This document shows positions 26,695-34,927 of a stretch of 64,000 bases of DNA, one piece after another. The notes under the pieces were generated by a model. That model was not told the DNA's origin and did not search any database. It saw nothing but the letters and a program-made list of their open reading frames with translations. This DNA is from JAHJQZ01 sp963675235. Its GTDB lineage: Bacteria; Pseudomonadota; Alphaproteobacteria; Rhizobiales; Devosiaceae. The stretch's first letter is position 1; each line of letters opens with the position of its first letter. The DNA is taken from NCBI GenBank assembly GCA_963675235.2, contig CAXXFU010000002.1, positions 868,001-932,000 of the forward strand, written 5' to 3'. Made by a program: the position numbers and the translations under genes.

Positions 26695-27068
26695 TCTGAG
26701 GTCAAGGAGCTTCATGACACGATGGCCGCGACCGTCAAGACCTATCTGCCTGTGTGTACCGTCGCCATTCAGGCGGGCGCCAACAGACTCGGATTTCGAC
26801 GGCGACGTCGGAATGCGCTGCCGCATGACGAATTGCTGCGAACCGAGATCGGCAAGTTCGTTTGCCTTCGAGATCTGCCGTCCGATTGGCTCGCCACTGC
26901 GACGAACTACCCCGAGAAGTAATGGCAACAAGATGGTCGCCAATGTCTTCTTGTTGCCCCTTCCCGAACTAGATGGCCGTGATCGAGAACGTCAGGATCG
27001 CCGACTTCTGCTCAACAGCGGGGAAGCGCAAGAGCCGGTTCATTGGCCTCTGCGTGGTCAATGCCAAT
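26695..27068. other. Gene-free stretch before the maturase remnant
   Basis: 374 bases with only short open frames and no recognised family. It may contain further unrecognisable parts of the decayed gene that follows. Confidence 0.3.
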
Positions 27069-27344
27069 GGCAACAGCAGGGATACACCGCTCGGCTCACC
27101 TGCGTGGTCGGACGCGGCGGAGAAGCTCGGCAACGACTAGCGCAACACGCTGACGGCGCAATGCCGCTCCTGCCAGTTCCGCTTCGCCTGCAATCGCGGT
27201 TGCCCCAAGCACCGCGTTTTCACCTCAAAGGACGGCCAGTCGGTCAACACCTATTACACCGTGTTCTTGAGCATGCCGGGAACTGCTCAGGCAAATCGCC
27301 ACAAGAGTGGTGACGGCCTAGACACGGGCTTTTTCAGGCGGTGA
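27069..27344 (+). pseudogene. 3' remnant of a sulfatase-maturase (anSME) gene
   Basis: In the frame of base 27069 the translation contains SPAWSDAAEKLGND, an in-frame TAG at 27138-27140, then RNTLTAQCRSCQFRFACNR, GCPKHRVFTSKDGQS and NTYYTVFL. This follows the SPASM end of the intact maturase at 12897, which reads LAWSDRATRFGNDKRD, TLTAQCQRCEFRFACNGG and CPKHRILTSKDGE. The radical SAM half is absent, so only the last ~70 codons survive. The frame ends at TGA 27342-27344, next to a tRNA gene. No sulfatase gene is found beside it. Confidence 0.8.
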
Positions 27345-27415
27345 CGATTCGATGCCGCCCGACAGGGCGCTGCCTGATCTGCCGCGTCGAATGGCATTTT
27401 TGGGGGGGAATGGGG

Positions 27416-27491
<76 letters not shown>

Positions 27492-27733
27492 CAATGCCTC
27501 GCCATCCCGTGAAGGCGGCGTGCGCGGCTCGAACCCGTATCATCGGTCGGTCCGGCGGGCAAGATCATGCAAGCACGCAGATCGGATCACGTGGTTTCAC
27601 CGCACGGTGAGCCATTGTCATGGCGGTTGATTTCCATTTGGGCCGACGGGCCTCTACCCCTTTGGTCAGCGAGTTCACTGGCTCGTCGCTCTTCCCCGAC
27701 TGGGTGAGCCATATTCCAATGGAGGAAATGCCC

Positions 27734-28054
27734 ATGACTGTTCGCAAAACCACTGCCGTTCTCCTCGGTTCCGCAATGGCTGCCGCACTTGCCGGCGCTG
27801 TCGCCACTGCCACGCCGGCCGCCGCCGACGACATGGCCAAGATGGAGCAATGCTACGGCGTTTCGCTTGCCGGCAAGAACGACTGTGCTGCCGGCCCCGG
27901 CACCACCTGTGCTGGTACGTCCAAGGTCGACTACCAGGGCAATGCCTGGACCCTGGTCCCGGCCGGTCTGTGCGAGAACGCCGAGTTCTGGAACAAGGTC
28001 CTGCCCGGCGACCGCACTGGTTCGCTGTCTGCGATCGATCGCGACATGGCCTAA
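27734..28054 (+). CDS. bufA1: DUF2282 bufferin-type RiPP precursor (BufA1-like)
   Basis: A 106-residue exported peptide. The signal peptide covers residues ~1-31 (ending ATPAAA-D). The core has four Cys at 40, 51, 59 and 80 in the arrangement of the family: EQCYGVSLAGKNDCAAGPG, TTCAGTSKVDYQGNAW and PAGLC. DUF2282 proteins of this type are precursors of bufferins, in which a MNIO enzyme modifies core Cys and the product binds copper in the periplasm. A C-terminal extension of about 25 residues (ENAEFWNKVLPGDRTGSL) follows the last Cys. GGAGG at 27721-27725 sets the start at ATG 27734. It heads the operon with bufB, bufC and a DoxX gene; a large hairpin follows its stop. Confidence 0.92.
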   Translation: MTVRKTTAVLLGSAMAAALAGAVATATPAAADDMAKMEQCYGVSLAGKNDCAAGPGTTCAGTSKVDYQGNAWTLVPAGLCENAEFWNKVLPGDRTGSLSAIDRDMA

Positions 28055-28070
28055 GTCTTCTGACTTTCAC

Positions 28071-28106
28071 GGATCCTCGGGCGCAGCCCCCTGCGTTCGA
28101 GGATCC
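28071..28106. other. Strong hairpin between precursor and MNIO genes
   Basis: GGATCCTCG (28071-28079) pairs with CGAGGATCC (28098-28106). Two G-U pairs continue the stem, and CGCAG/CTGCG (28082-28086, 28091-28095) closes on a CCCC loop: 16 stacked pairs in all. Four T follow at 28111-28114. It can act as a partial terminator or processing barrier so that precursor outnumbers enzymes. Confidence 0.7.
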
Positions 28107-28134
28107 GCCATGTTTTGTGCGGAAGGAGGCTCCG

Positions 28135-28995
28135 TTGTTCGATCCAAATCCATTGCCGCGCCGTGCCGGTGTCGGCCTCAAGCCCGAGCATTACGGCGAG
28201 ATCCTCGGCCAGATGCCGGGCATGGGCTTTTTCGAAATCCATGCCGAGAACTACATGGGCGAGGGTGGCTTGCCGCATCGCGCCCTCAGCCAGATCCGGC
28301 GGGATTATCCGCTGAGCGTTCATGGCGTCGGCCTGTCGATCGGCGCCGAAAGCGGGCTCGATCTCGATCATTTGGCCCGGTTGAAGAAGGTTGTCGACCG
28401 CTACCAACCCGGCATGGTCTCGGAGCATCTAGCCTGGTCGACCCATGACTCGGTGTTTCTCAACGATCTTCTGCCCTTGCCCTATACCAGGGAAGTGCTC
28501 GACCGCGTCGTCACCCATATCGATCAGGTGCAATCTGCGCTCGGACGCCAGATCCTTCTCGAAAACCCTTCGACCTATGTCGCGTTCGCGAACAGCGAGA
28601 TGAGCGAGACCGACTTCATCCGCGCGCTGCAGCAGCGCGCCGGTTGCGGTCTATTGCTCGACGTCAACAACGTGTTCGTCTCGGCGACCAACCAGCACTA
28701 TTCGCCCGAGGGCTATATCGATGCCTTTCCGCTCGAGCATGTCGGCGAAATCCATCTCGGCGGCCACGCCACCGACAGCGACGATTCGGGCGAGCCGCTG
28801 TTGATCGATGCCCATGACCGCGAGGTCGCTGATCCGGTCTGGCAGCTTTACGCCTATGTGCTCAAGCGCACCGCGCGCCTGCCGACACTGATCGAGTGGG
28901 ACAATGACATTCCGAGCTGGGACGTGCTTGCGGGCGATGCGGCACGGGCTGAAGCAGTGATGGAACGGCAGGATGTCAGATCCGATGCCGCCTGA
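28135..28995 (+). CDS. bufB: MNIO-family (DUF692) bufferin-maturating enzyme, BufB-like
   Basis: Multinuclear non-heme iron oxidase of 286 residues on a TIM-barrel fold. The metal-ligand segments visible in order are FEIHAENYMG, SVHGVGLSIG, SEHLAWS, LLENPSTYV, GLLLDVNNVFV, GEIHLGGH, LIDAHDREV and LIEWDNDIP. Family members oxidise Cys of RiPP precursors, for bufferins giving thiooxazole-type rings. The start is TTG 28135, directly after AAGGAGG (28123-28129); GTG 28117 is possible but would leave no ribosome site. The stop overlaps bufC by 23 bases, as expected for the MNIO-partner pair that work as a complex. Confidence 0.93.
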   Translation: MFDPNPLPRRAGVGLKPEHYGEILGQMPGMGFFEIHAENYMGEGGLPHRALSQIRRDYPLSVHGVGLSIGAESGLDLDHLARLKKVVDRYQPGMVSEHLAWSTHDSVFLNDLLPLPYTREVLDRVVTHIDQVQSALGRQILLENPSTYVAFANSEMSETDFIRALQQRAGCGLLLDVNNVFVSATNQHYSPEGYIDAFPLEHVGEIHLGGHATDSDDSGEPLLIDAHDREVADPVWQLYAYVLKRTARLPTLIEWDNDIPSWDVLAGDAARAEAVMERQDVRSDAA

Positions 28996-29746
28996 TACGA
29001 ATCGCGATTTCGCAGCGGCGTTGCTTGCACCGGATGCGCCTGTTCCGGACACTGTCGTCGATCCGAGGGGCCGGATTGCACCCAAGCGCTTTGCCGTTTA
29101 CCGCAACAACGTCACCGTCTCGCTGATCGAGGCGCTGAAGGCAACGTTTCCGGCGGTGGCGGCACTGGTCGGCGAGGCGTTCTTCAACGACATGGCCAGA
29201 CGCTTCGCGCGTGCGACACCGCCAACGTCGCCACTGCTGTTCGAATATGGCGCGACATTCCACGAGTTCATCGCCAGCTATGAGCCGGCCGCGGGCCTGC
29301 CGTTCCTTGCCGACGTCGCCCGGCTCGATCGTGCCTGGCTCGATGCCTATCACGCTGCCGACGGTGAGCCGTTCTCGCCAGAAGCGCTTGCTGCGTGCGG
29401 GCAGGAGGAACTGATGTCGGCAAGATTCACCGCCTTGCCGGCGACCCGGCTCGTCGCTTCGGCGTACCCGCTCGTCACCATCTGGCAGGCAGCACGGGAA
29501 GGTCGCCAGCCGCAATTTGGCGAGCGGCCGACGCCGGAATGGGCGCTCGTCACTCGCCCCGACATCAATGTCTTTGTGGTGGCGCTGGCCCCGGCCGAAG
29601 GACAGCTGTTTGCTTCATTGATCGCCGGACAATGCCTTGGTGAAGCAGGTGAGGCGGTGCTCGAAACCGCGCCCGGCTTCGATTTTGCTGCGGCGCTCGC
29701 CCGCGTCGTTTCCGGCGGTGGCTTTGCCAGCGTCAGCTTGACCTGA
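28973..29746 (+). CDS. bufC: DUF2063 partner of the MNIO enzyme, BufC-like
   Basis: A 257-residue protein. The N-terminal half matches the DUF2063 helical domain (PKRFAVYRNNVTVSLIEAL, then TFPAVAALVGEAFF and ATPPTSPLLFEYG). The C-terminal half is the usual mixed domain ending VSGGGFASVSLT. In bufferin and related pathways the DUF2063 protein binds the precursor and presents it to the MNIO enzyme, much as a RiPP recognition element does. It overlaps bufB by 23 bases. ATG 28973 follows an AGG at -5; ATG 28985 is a weaker alternative. Confidence 0.9.
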   Translation: MSDPMPPDTNRDFAAALLAPDAPVPDTVVDPRGRIAPKRFAVYRNNVTVSLIEALKATFPAVAALVGEAFFNDMARRFARATPPTSPLLFEYGATFHEFIASYEPAAGLPFLADVARLDRAWLDAYHAADGEPFSPEALAACGQEELMSARFTALPATRLVASAYPLVTIWQAAREGRQPQFGERPTPEWALVTRPDINVFVVALAPAEGQLFASLIAGQCLGEAGEAVLETAPGFDFAAALARVVSGGGFASVSLT

Positions 29747-29760
29747 TTGGAGTTGATACC

Positions 29761-30267
29761 ATGCTCGCTCTTTTGCTTGGCCGCTATGAGCCGGTCGAAA
29801 ACCGTGCCCTGCCGGTCGTGTTCGCCTTCGGCGCTGCCATGCTCATCGTGCGTTTGCTGCTCGCTGCGCCATTCTGGGCTTCGGGCCTGACGCGCTGGGT
29901 CAGCTTTCCCACCGAGATCGCCTCGTCGACGACCTATCTGTTCGCCAACCTGTTCGTGCTGCATTTCGGCTTTTTCGAAATGCCAATTCCGTTCCCGGAA
30001 TTCACTGCCTATGTCACGGCGCTGGCCGAGATCATCCTGCCGGTATTGCTGGTCCTCGGGTTGTTCACGCGGTTGGCGGGGCTGGCGCTGTTTGCCATGA
30101 GCGTCGTCATCGAACTGGTCTTCCCCGAAGCCTTCATCAACTTCGCCGACCCGATGAACTCGCATGCGCTGTGGATGGCCTATGGACTCGCCATTACCTG
30201 GTTCGGACCCGGGATCCTTTCGCTGGACTGGCTGACGCGGCGCTTCGCTCTCAAGGCCGTAGCCTGA
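29761..30267 (+). CDS. DoxX-family membrane protein of the bufferin operon
   Basis: A 168-residue integral membrane protein with four predicted transmembrane segments, for example FAFGAAMLIVRLLLAAPFW and YVTALAEIILPVLLVLGLF. It belongs to the DoxX family, whose members appear at the end of many bufferin operons; the role there is unknown, possibly in redox supply to the modified peptide. It starts 15 bases after bufC and is the last gene of the operon. Confidence 0.88.
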   Translation: MLALLLGRYEPVENRALPVVFAFGAAMLIVRLLLAAPFWASGLTRWVSFPTEIASSTTYLFANLFVLHFGFFEMPIPFPEFTAYVTALAEIILPVLLVLGLFTRLAGLALFAMSVVIELVFPEAFINFADPMNSHALWMAYGLAITWFGPGILSLDWLTRRFALKAVA

Positions 30268-30416
30268 TCGGCAAGCCGGCACGAACGGCATCGCATTCGG
30301 AAAAACGCAATCATGTGGATAATTGCGCGGCTTTCGGTCAGCGGTGGAGCATTCTGTTGAGGTTGTCTTAACCATCGTCCTTAAGAATACGCTCATACTT
30401 TGCGGAGCGTGGACGC

Positions 30417-31331
30417 GTGTTGCCTTTCAGGAATGCTTCAATTGCGCTCGCCTTGGCCGGGCTGTTGTCAGGGTGTGCGCAGGTGCCGAGCAAGACGGCG
30501 AGTCTGACCACGCAGGGCGTGCCGGCGACGTCTGTTGCCGTCCAATCCGACCAGACCATGCCGGCGCCGCTCAGCTCCGAAACCGCCGAGGCGGTTGCCA
30601 GTGTCGTTTCGGTCGTGGCGGAGGGGGATGCTGTCGATACTGACCTCAGTGCCGAGATCGCAGCCAGAAGCCTGACCGGACGAACGCTCTATGTTGGCAG
30701 TCAGGCCGATTTCAGCAAGCTCAGGCCGGGCGAGGTCGTCTTGACGTTCGATGACGGTCCGGATCCTTCGGTGACACCGAAGATTCTCGAAATCCTCGAC
30801 GAGTACAAGGTCAAGGCGGTGTTCTTCATGGTCGGCAAGATGGCCAGGAACCATCCCAAGACAGCACAGCTTGTCGCCAGCGACGGCCAGACCATCGGTT
30901 CGCACTCCTACGGTCACGAGAAGATGCCCAAGGTGGGCTATGAAGCCGCCATGCTGTCGATCGCCAAATCCGAAACTGCGATCAATGCAGCGCTGGCGCC
31001 GGTCGGCAAGACGGTTTCGCCCTTCTTTCGTTTTCCCTACATGGCAGCGACCAGCGCGGTCAGCGCCAGCCTTGCCGACGCTGGCTGGACCATATTCAGT
31101 TTTGACGCCGATTCCTGGGACTATCTCAAACAGAGCCCGGAGCGCATTCTCAAGCGTACGCTCAAGCGCCTGGACGCCAAGGGCGGCGGCATCGTTCTGT
31201 TCCACGACATCCACGCGCGTACGATCAAGGTATTGCCGGCATTCCTCGATGGGCTCAAGGAGCGCGGCTACAAGGTCGTGCGTGTCGTGCCGAAGAACCC
31301 GAATGTCCTGACCGCTACTGCGCCGAATTAG
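30417..31331 (+). CDS. Polysaccharide deacetylase lipoprotein (NodB homology)
   Basis: A 304-residue carbohydrate esterase family 4 protein. A lipoprotein signal peptide ends in the lipobox LLSGC (Cys at about 20). The NodB domain begins at ~100: motif 1 TFDDGPDP supplies the catalytic and metal Asp, motif 2 is SHSYGHEKM with the two His, motif 3 RFPY, and motif 5 IVLFHDIHARTI. It should de-N-acetylate GlcNAc units of peptidoglycan or an exopolysaccharide in the periplasm. The start is GTG 30417 with GGAG at 30404-30407; TTG 30420 is an alternative. The gene stands alone and is convergent with rlmB. Confidence 0.92.
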   Translation: MLPFRNASIALALAGLLSGCAQVPSKTASLTTQGVPATSVAVQSDQTMPAPLSSETAEAVASVVSVVAEGDAVDTDLSAEIAARSLTGRTLYVGSQADFSKLRPGEVVLTFDDGPDPSVTPKILEILDEYKVKAVFFMVGKMARNHPKTAQLVASDGQTIGSHSYGHEKMPKVGYEAAMLSIAKSETAINAALAPVGKTVSPFFRFPYMAATSAVSASLADAGWTIFSFDADSWDYLKQSPERILKRTLKRLDAKGGGIVLFHDIHARTIKVLPAFLDGLKERGYKVVRVVPKNPNVLTATAPN

Positions 31332-31437
31332 CTGCAGCAGCTTGCGGGCTGGGCGGAAATCCAGCGTGAATTGCACATAAAAGCGACAACAACGCAAGTG
31401 GTTGCCGTACTTACCGGATGTTCTGGTTCAGGTGTCG

Positions 31438-32205
31438 TCAGCTGGCGTTGCCAAGTCCTGCCGTGGCCGCGAAAAGGGCGATGGCGGCAGCATTGGAGAC
31501 ATTGAGGCTCTTGATCGGGCCGGGCATGTCGAGGCGAACCATTTCGTCGCAAAGCTCACGCGTCCGTTGCCTGAGACCCTTTCCCTCTGCTCCGAGGACG
31601 ATGGCGAGCGGACCCGAGTTGTCGCGCGGGCGCAATGGGGCAGGGGCTTCGGAATCGAAGCCGAGACAGATGACGCCCTGCTTTTTGAGCGTTTCGAGCG
31701 CGTCGCCGAGATTGCGGACTTCGATCAGCGGAACCAGATCGAGGGCGCCGGAGGCCGATTTGGCCATCACGCCGGTCTCGCGCGGGGCGTAGCGCGCCGT
31801 GGTCAGCACAGCGTCGGCGCCAAAGGCGCAGGCCGTACGCAAAATCGCGCCGACATTGTGCGGATCGGTGATCTGGTCGAGCACGACGATGAGATCGCGC
31901 CTGTCGAGCTCGGAAAGCCCGGCACGGGTGACAGGATCGACCTCGAGAGCGACACCCTGATGCACGGCATCCTTGCCGAGTAGCTCGTCGAGGTGCTTGG
32001 GGTGCGTTTCCTCGACCGGCACGCCCTCTACCGGCCCGGACTCCCGCAGGCGATTGAGCGCATTGGGCGTCGCCAGCAGGCGGAATTTCTTGCGCGCCGC
32101 ATTGTCGAGAGCCGCCCTGACCGTGTGCAGGCCATAAAGGAAGAACGGTCCCTGGTCGGGATCGTAGGCAGCGCGGCGGCGGGGCGGGAACTTGTTGCGG
32201 CTCAT
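31438..32205 (-). CDS. rlmB: 23S rRNA (guanosine-2'-O)-methyltransferase RlmB-like
   Basis: SpoU/TrmD-knot methyltransferase of 255 residues that would methylate the ribose of G2251 in 23S rRNA with S-adenosylmethionine. The N-terminal substrate-binding domain starts at FFLYGLHTVRAAL. The SPOUT domain has motif 1 VLDQITDPHNVGAILRTA, motif 2 LAIVLGAEGKGLRQ and motif 3 IKSLNVSNAAAIALF, which form the knot. ATG 32205 is preferred; the frame is open to a TTG at 32241. Specificity for G2251 rather than another SpoU target is inferred from domain layout. Confidence 0.92.
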   Translation of the reverse strand: MSRNKFPPRRRAAYDPDQGPFFLYGLHTVRAALDNAARKKFRLLATPNALNRLRESGPVEGVPVEETHPKHLDELLGKDAVHQGVALEVDPVTRAGLSELDRRDLIVVLDQITDPHNVGAILRTACAFGADAVLTTARYAPRETGVMAKSASGALDLVPLIEVRNLGDALETLKKQGVICLGFDSEAPAPLRPRDNSGPLAIVLGAEGKGLRQRTRELCDEMVRLDMPGPIKSLNVSNAAAIALFAATAGLGNAS

Positions 32206-32470
32206 GGCGCTAGCGCTATCCGCTTTGTCGGGCGGCGGCAAGAGGCGGATGCGAAGGGCGGGGCGGATCGCCGCAATCGGGAAGGTTCTTGAAAGGCGGC
32301 GGGCGGATTTTGCGCCGTTTCTTGCGAGGCAAAGGCAAAATCCGACAGGCAGTGCGAGGGAAGCTCAGCTTGGGTGTTGACATGGGCAAGCGCCATGACC
32401 ATAAACCCCCGGTCGCCTGCGGACAGCCCGCTGGCGGCGCCGCGCCGACCGTACGGTTTTCGGACCAAGT

Positions 32471-32555
32471 GGAGGGGTGGGAGAGTGGTTAAATCCATCA
32501 GACTGTAAATCTGACCGCTTAGCGTACGCTGGTTCGAATCCAGCCCCCTCCACCA
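32471..32555 (+). tRNA. tRNA-Tyr (GUA)
   Basis: An 85-nt class II tRNA with a long variable arm. The acceptor stem is GGAGGGG against CCCCTCC, with encoded CCA at the 3' end. The anticodon stem-loop is CAGA-CTGTAAA-TCTG with anticodon GTA, and the T arm is CTGG-TTCGAAT-CCAG. Confidence 0.97.
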
Positions 32556-32633
32556 TCCGAGCCGGCGGCAACGGCAGGACTCATATTCCCGAACCGGCGC
32601 CCGCGCCGGACCGGGCCGGTGACCGAACTGGTC

Positions 32634-32707
32634 GCGGGTATAGCTCAATGGTAGAGCAGCAGCCTTCCAAGCTGAATACGCGGGTTCGATTCCCGCTACC
32701 CGCTCCA
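32634..32707 (+). tRNA. tRNA-Gly (UCC)
   Basis: A 74-nt tRNA with encoded CCA. The acceptor stem is GCGGGTA against TACCCGC, the D arm GCTC-AATGGTA-GAGC, and the anticodon loop CTTCCAA with anticodon TCC. The T arm is CGGG-TTCGATT-CCCG. It lies 78 bases after tRNA-Tyr, probably in one transcript. The tuf gene that often follows this pair in bacteria is absent here. Confidence 0.97.
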
Positions 32708-32885
32708 AAGCCTTTCTAAATGATATCAAGTGCCTGGCGTTTTTTTGCGTCACACGGAGGCGTCAGTTGTGGCGCTGAACGGCACGCGCTCCATTCGGGA
32801 ATTTCGCTTCGTCGTTCAAAGCCGGCGCCCCCACAAAAGACCGGTGTCTGCTGGCAGCGGATGCATGCGCCGGAGTTTTTTGGCT

Positions 32886-33782
32886 TCACCTACTTGCCGT
32901 CATCGTGACGCCCATGCCGGTCTTTCGGTTGCGCCGATTGCCGCCGGCATAGACGGTCAGGGCAACACCGCCGAGAATGGCGATAGAGGCGACGAGCAGT
33001 TGCGGCGTCAGCTTTTCGCCGATGAAAAAGACGCCGCCGATCGCCGCGATGGCCGGCACGCTCAGTTGCACGATGGCAGCGTTGGTGCGGCTGAGGCCTG
33101 GGAGCGCGGCGTACCAGATCGCATAGCCGAGCCCGGACGCGAGAGCGCCTGAAGCGAGGGCGTAAAGGGCGCCGGCTCCGGGCGTGTCGTAGACAAACCA
33201 ACCGGCAATGCCGACGAGCACGGCGGCGGGCAGGGTGCGGATGAAATTGCCGGCAGTGTCTTCGAGCGGCGCGCTGGAACGCTGTCCGATCAGCGAATAG
33301 GCGGCCCAGCACAGTCCCGAACCGATCATCAGGGTCGCGCCTAGTGGATCGGGGGCGATAACGGCAGGCGAGATGAGCAGGCAGAAGGCAACGGCTGCAA
33401 TGCCGAGCCCGAGCCATTCGAGATGACCCGGCCGGTCGCCATTGAGGATCGCCCAGCCAAGCATTGCGGCCTGGACGCTGGCAAAAAGGATCAGCGCGCC
33501 GGTCGCGGCGCCGAGTGCGACATAGGCAAGGGAGAAGAGAACAGCATAGCTGAATAGCGCCAGTGTGGCCGGCCAGTTACCTTGAACCGAAAACCCGTGC
33601 CTGCTGCGACGCCAGGCACGCGGCGCCAGAAGCAAAGCGAGAATCGCTGCACCGGAGGCAAGTCGCAGAGCCGAGAACTGAAGTGGATCGATATCGCCCG
33701 GTCCCATCGCAAGACGGGCGAAAACGGAATTTGCGGCAAAAGCGATCATTGCCAGAACTGTCAGCACTGCGATCCTGATCAT
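32886..33782 (-). CDS. EamA/DMT-family transporter
   Basis: A 298-residue inner-membrane protein with about ten transmembrane helices arranged as two EamA repeats (first half LTVLAMIAFAANSVFARLA, second half GLCWAAYSLIGQRSS). Conserved features of the family are the N-terminal S-x-F-A-R and the late G-E-K-L segment (IGGVFFIGEKLTPQLL). The family exports or exchanges metabolites such as amino acids; the substrate cannot be predicted. Its 5' side faces a region of gene remnants. Confidence 0.9.
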   Translation of the reverse strand: MIRIAVLTVLAMIAFAANSVFARLAMGPGDIDPLQFSALRLASGAAILALLLAPRAWRRSRHGFSVQGNWPATLALFSYAVLFSLAYVALGAATGALILFASVQAAMLGWAILNGDRPGHLEWLGLGIAAVAFCLLISPAVIAPDPLGATLMIGSGLCWAAYSLIGQRSSAPLEDTAGNFIRTLPAAVLVGIAGWFVYDTPGAGALYALASGALASGLGYAIWYAALPGLSRTNAAIVQLSVPAIAAIGGVFFIGEKLTPQLLVASIAILGGVALTVYAGGNRRNRKTGMGVTMTASR

Positions 33783-34219
33783 TCCTGTTCTCCCGGGTGA
33801 AGCCGGCGGACGTTACATAGGCAAGACCGGCCCGGCCAATCGCCTCACGCGCAACTCCCGGAAACGTGCTCGCTCGGCTCATGCAGTAAGGTGCTATTCG
33901 ATTTGATGCACCGACAGAGCATGTCCTCGGCGCAAGCGGGACTTCTGTGTTCATCACCAGCGGTGTTCGCCTGGGGGCAAACGCGACGGTCACTGCAAAA
34001 GACCGGATCGTGGCGCAAAACCTGCCGCCCGCTTGCCTTTGGCATGCAGGTCCTTTTTGGGAAATGCAAGCAGACTGGCGGCTGTTGGCCGCCACGCTGA
34101 GAGACCCGGCGTTCAGGCTCGCGATGTCGTCTGAAACCCTGCTTTTAGCTATGCATTGCCAGCCTCGAAGGGGAGCAAGCCTTTCCCTCGGCCAATCTTT
34201 CGCTCAATGCGGCCTGGGT
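33783..34219. other. Gene-free stretch next to gene remnants
   Basis: 437 bases with no frame that looks coding. It contains the promoter side of the EamA gene. No RNA gene or repeat was recognised. Confidence 0.3.
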
Positions 34220-34475
34220 TTAGGTGCTGAACGTCTCTGCCAGGCCGTTGACGTCAGAATTGCTGCGTTGTGCCTTGGAAATCGGCAGCAGGAAGCAGAA
34301 CGGCAGATCGGAATCGGCCACCCGCCGGAAAACCAGTTTGTCGTGCCCTCGCTTTCTTGCCTGAGGCTCCTGGCAATGATCGTGGCGCCTTATCCGTCGC
34401 GGATCATCGGCGGACGGCCGGGAAGTCGTCGACAATCGCATAGGCATGCAGGGCGATGTTACGATCGCGGGCGTT
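34220..34475 (-). pseudogene. Possible C-terminal remnant of a LysR-type regulator
   Basis: On the minus strand two adjacent frames read ARDRNIALHAYAIVDDFPAV followed by GATIIA and LVFRRVADSDLPF, then LPISKAQRS. The order resembles the end of a LysR effector domain (I-V-D-D-x-P-A-V, then G-A-T-I-L-P, then a hydrophobic A-x-x strand). It is frameshifted after FPAVR and has no DNA-binding half. The assignment is weak. Confidence 0.3.
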
Positions 34476-34477
34476 GC

Positions 34478-34804
34478 TCCCCTATCAGCGAGCGCGTCGC
34501 CTTCACGTATCTGGGGCGCATCGCCGAGATCGGCCCCACCGAGGAGCTTATGCGCTCGCCGGCCCGCCACCATACGCATGTACTGCATGACGCGGCGCCG
34601 GTGACCCATCCGCGCGAGCGTCTCCAGCGCGTCCCGCTTGCAGGCGATCCGCGTAGCCCGATCGGTCTGCCGCGAGGTTGTGCTTTCCAGGCGCGCTGTC
34701 GGCTGAAGCAGCCGGCGTGCCTCACCGGGACACCGAGGCTCCTCATAGCCAAGGACAACCATTTTGTCGCCTGCCTCAACGCCGGCGGGCATTTGCCAGA
34801 GTGA
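34478..34804 (+). pseudogene. C-terminal remnant of an oligopeptide ABC ATPase (OppF/DppF)
   Basis: The frame reads ISERVAFTYLGRIAEIGP, TEELMRSPARHHTHVLHDA, then IGLPRGCAFQARCRLKQPAC. That is the segment after the switch His plus the oligo_HPY domain of OppF-type ATPases (Y-L-G-R-I-x-E-I-G-P, P-x-G-C-x-F-x-x-R-C). Walker A, signature and Walker B are all missing upstream, so it cannot be functional. No matching permease or binding-protein genes are nearby; an intact oligopeptide system starts at 62.8 kb. Confidence 0.85.
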
Positions 34805-34927
34805 ACGTCCATGCCCATCCAGCCCCCGCCGCTTCCTGCTTGCAACACGTGGTCGACGTCGCATTGCGATAACGAGGACATCGATCTGAAATCGAGGCTT
34901 GGCCAACGCCGGTTCGTGGCAAAGCCC

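Noticed and set aside
32471..32707. tRNA-Tyr/tRNA-Gly pair considered as an integration site for an island
   Set aside because: No integrase gene and no duplicated tRNA 3' end was seen nearby; only gene remnants lie beyond the EamA gene.
33577..34095. Minus-strand frame of 172 codons upstream of the EamA gene
   Set aside because: Overlaps the EamA gene in another frame and shows no domain; the EamA start at 33782 is clear.
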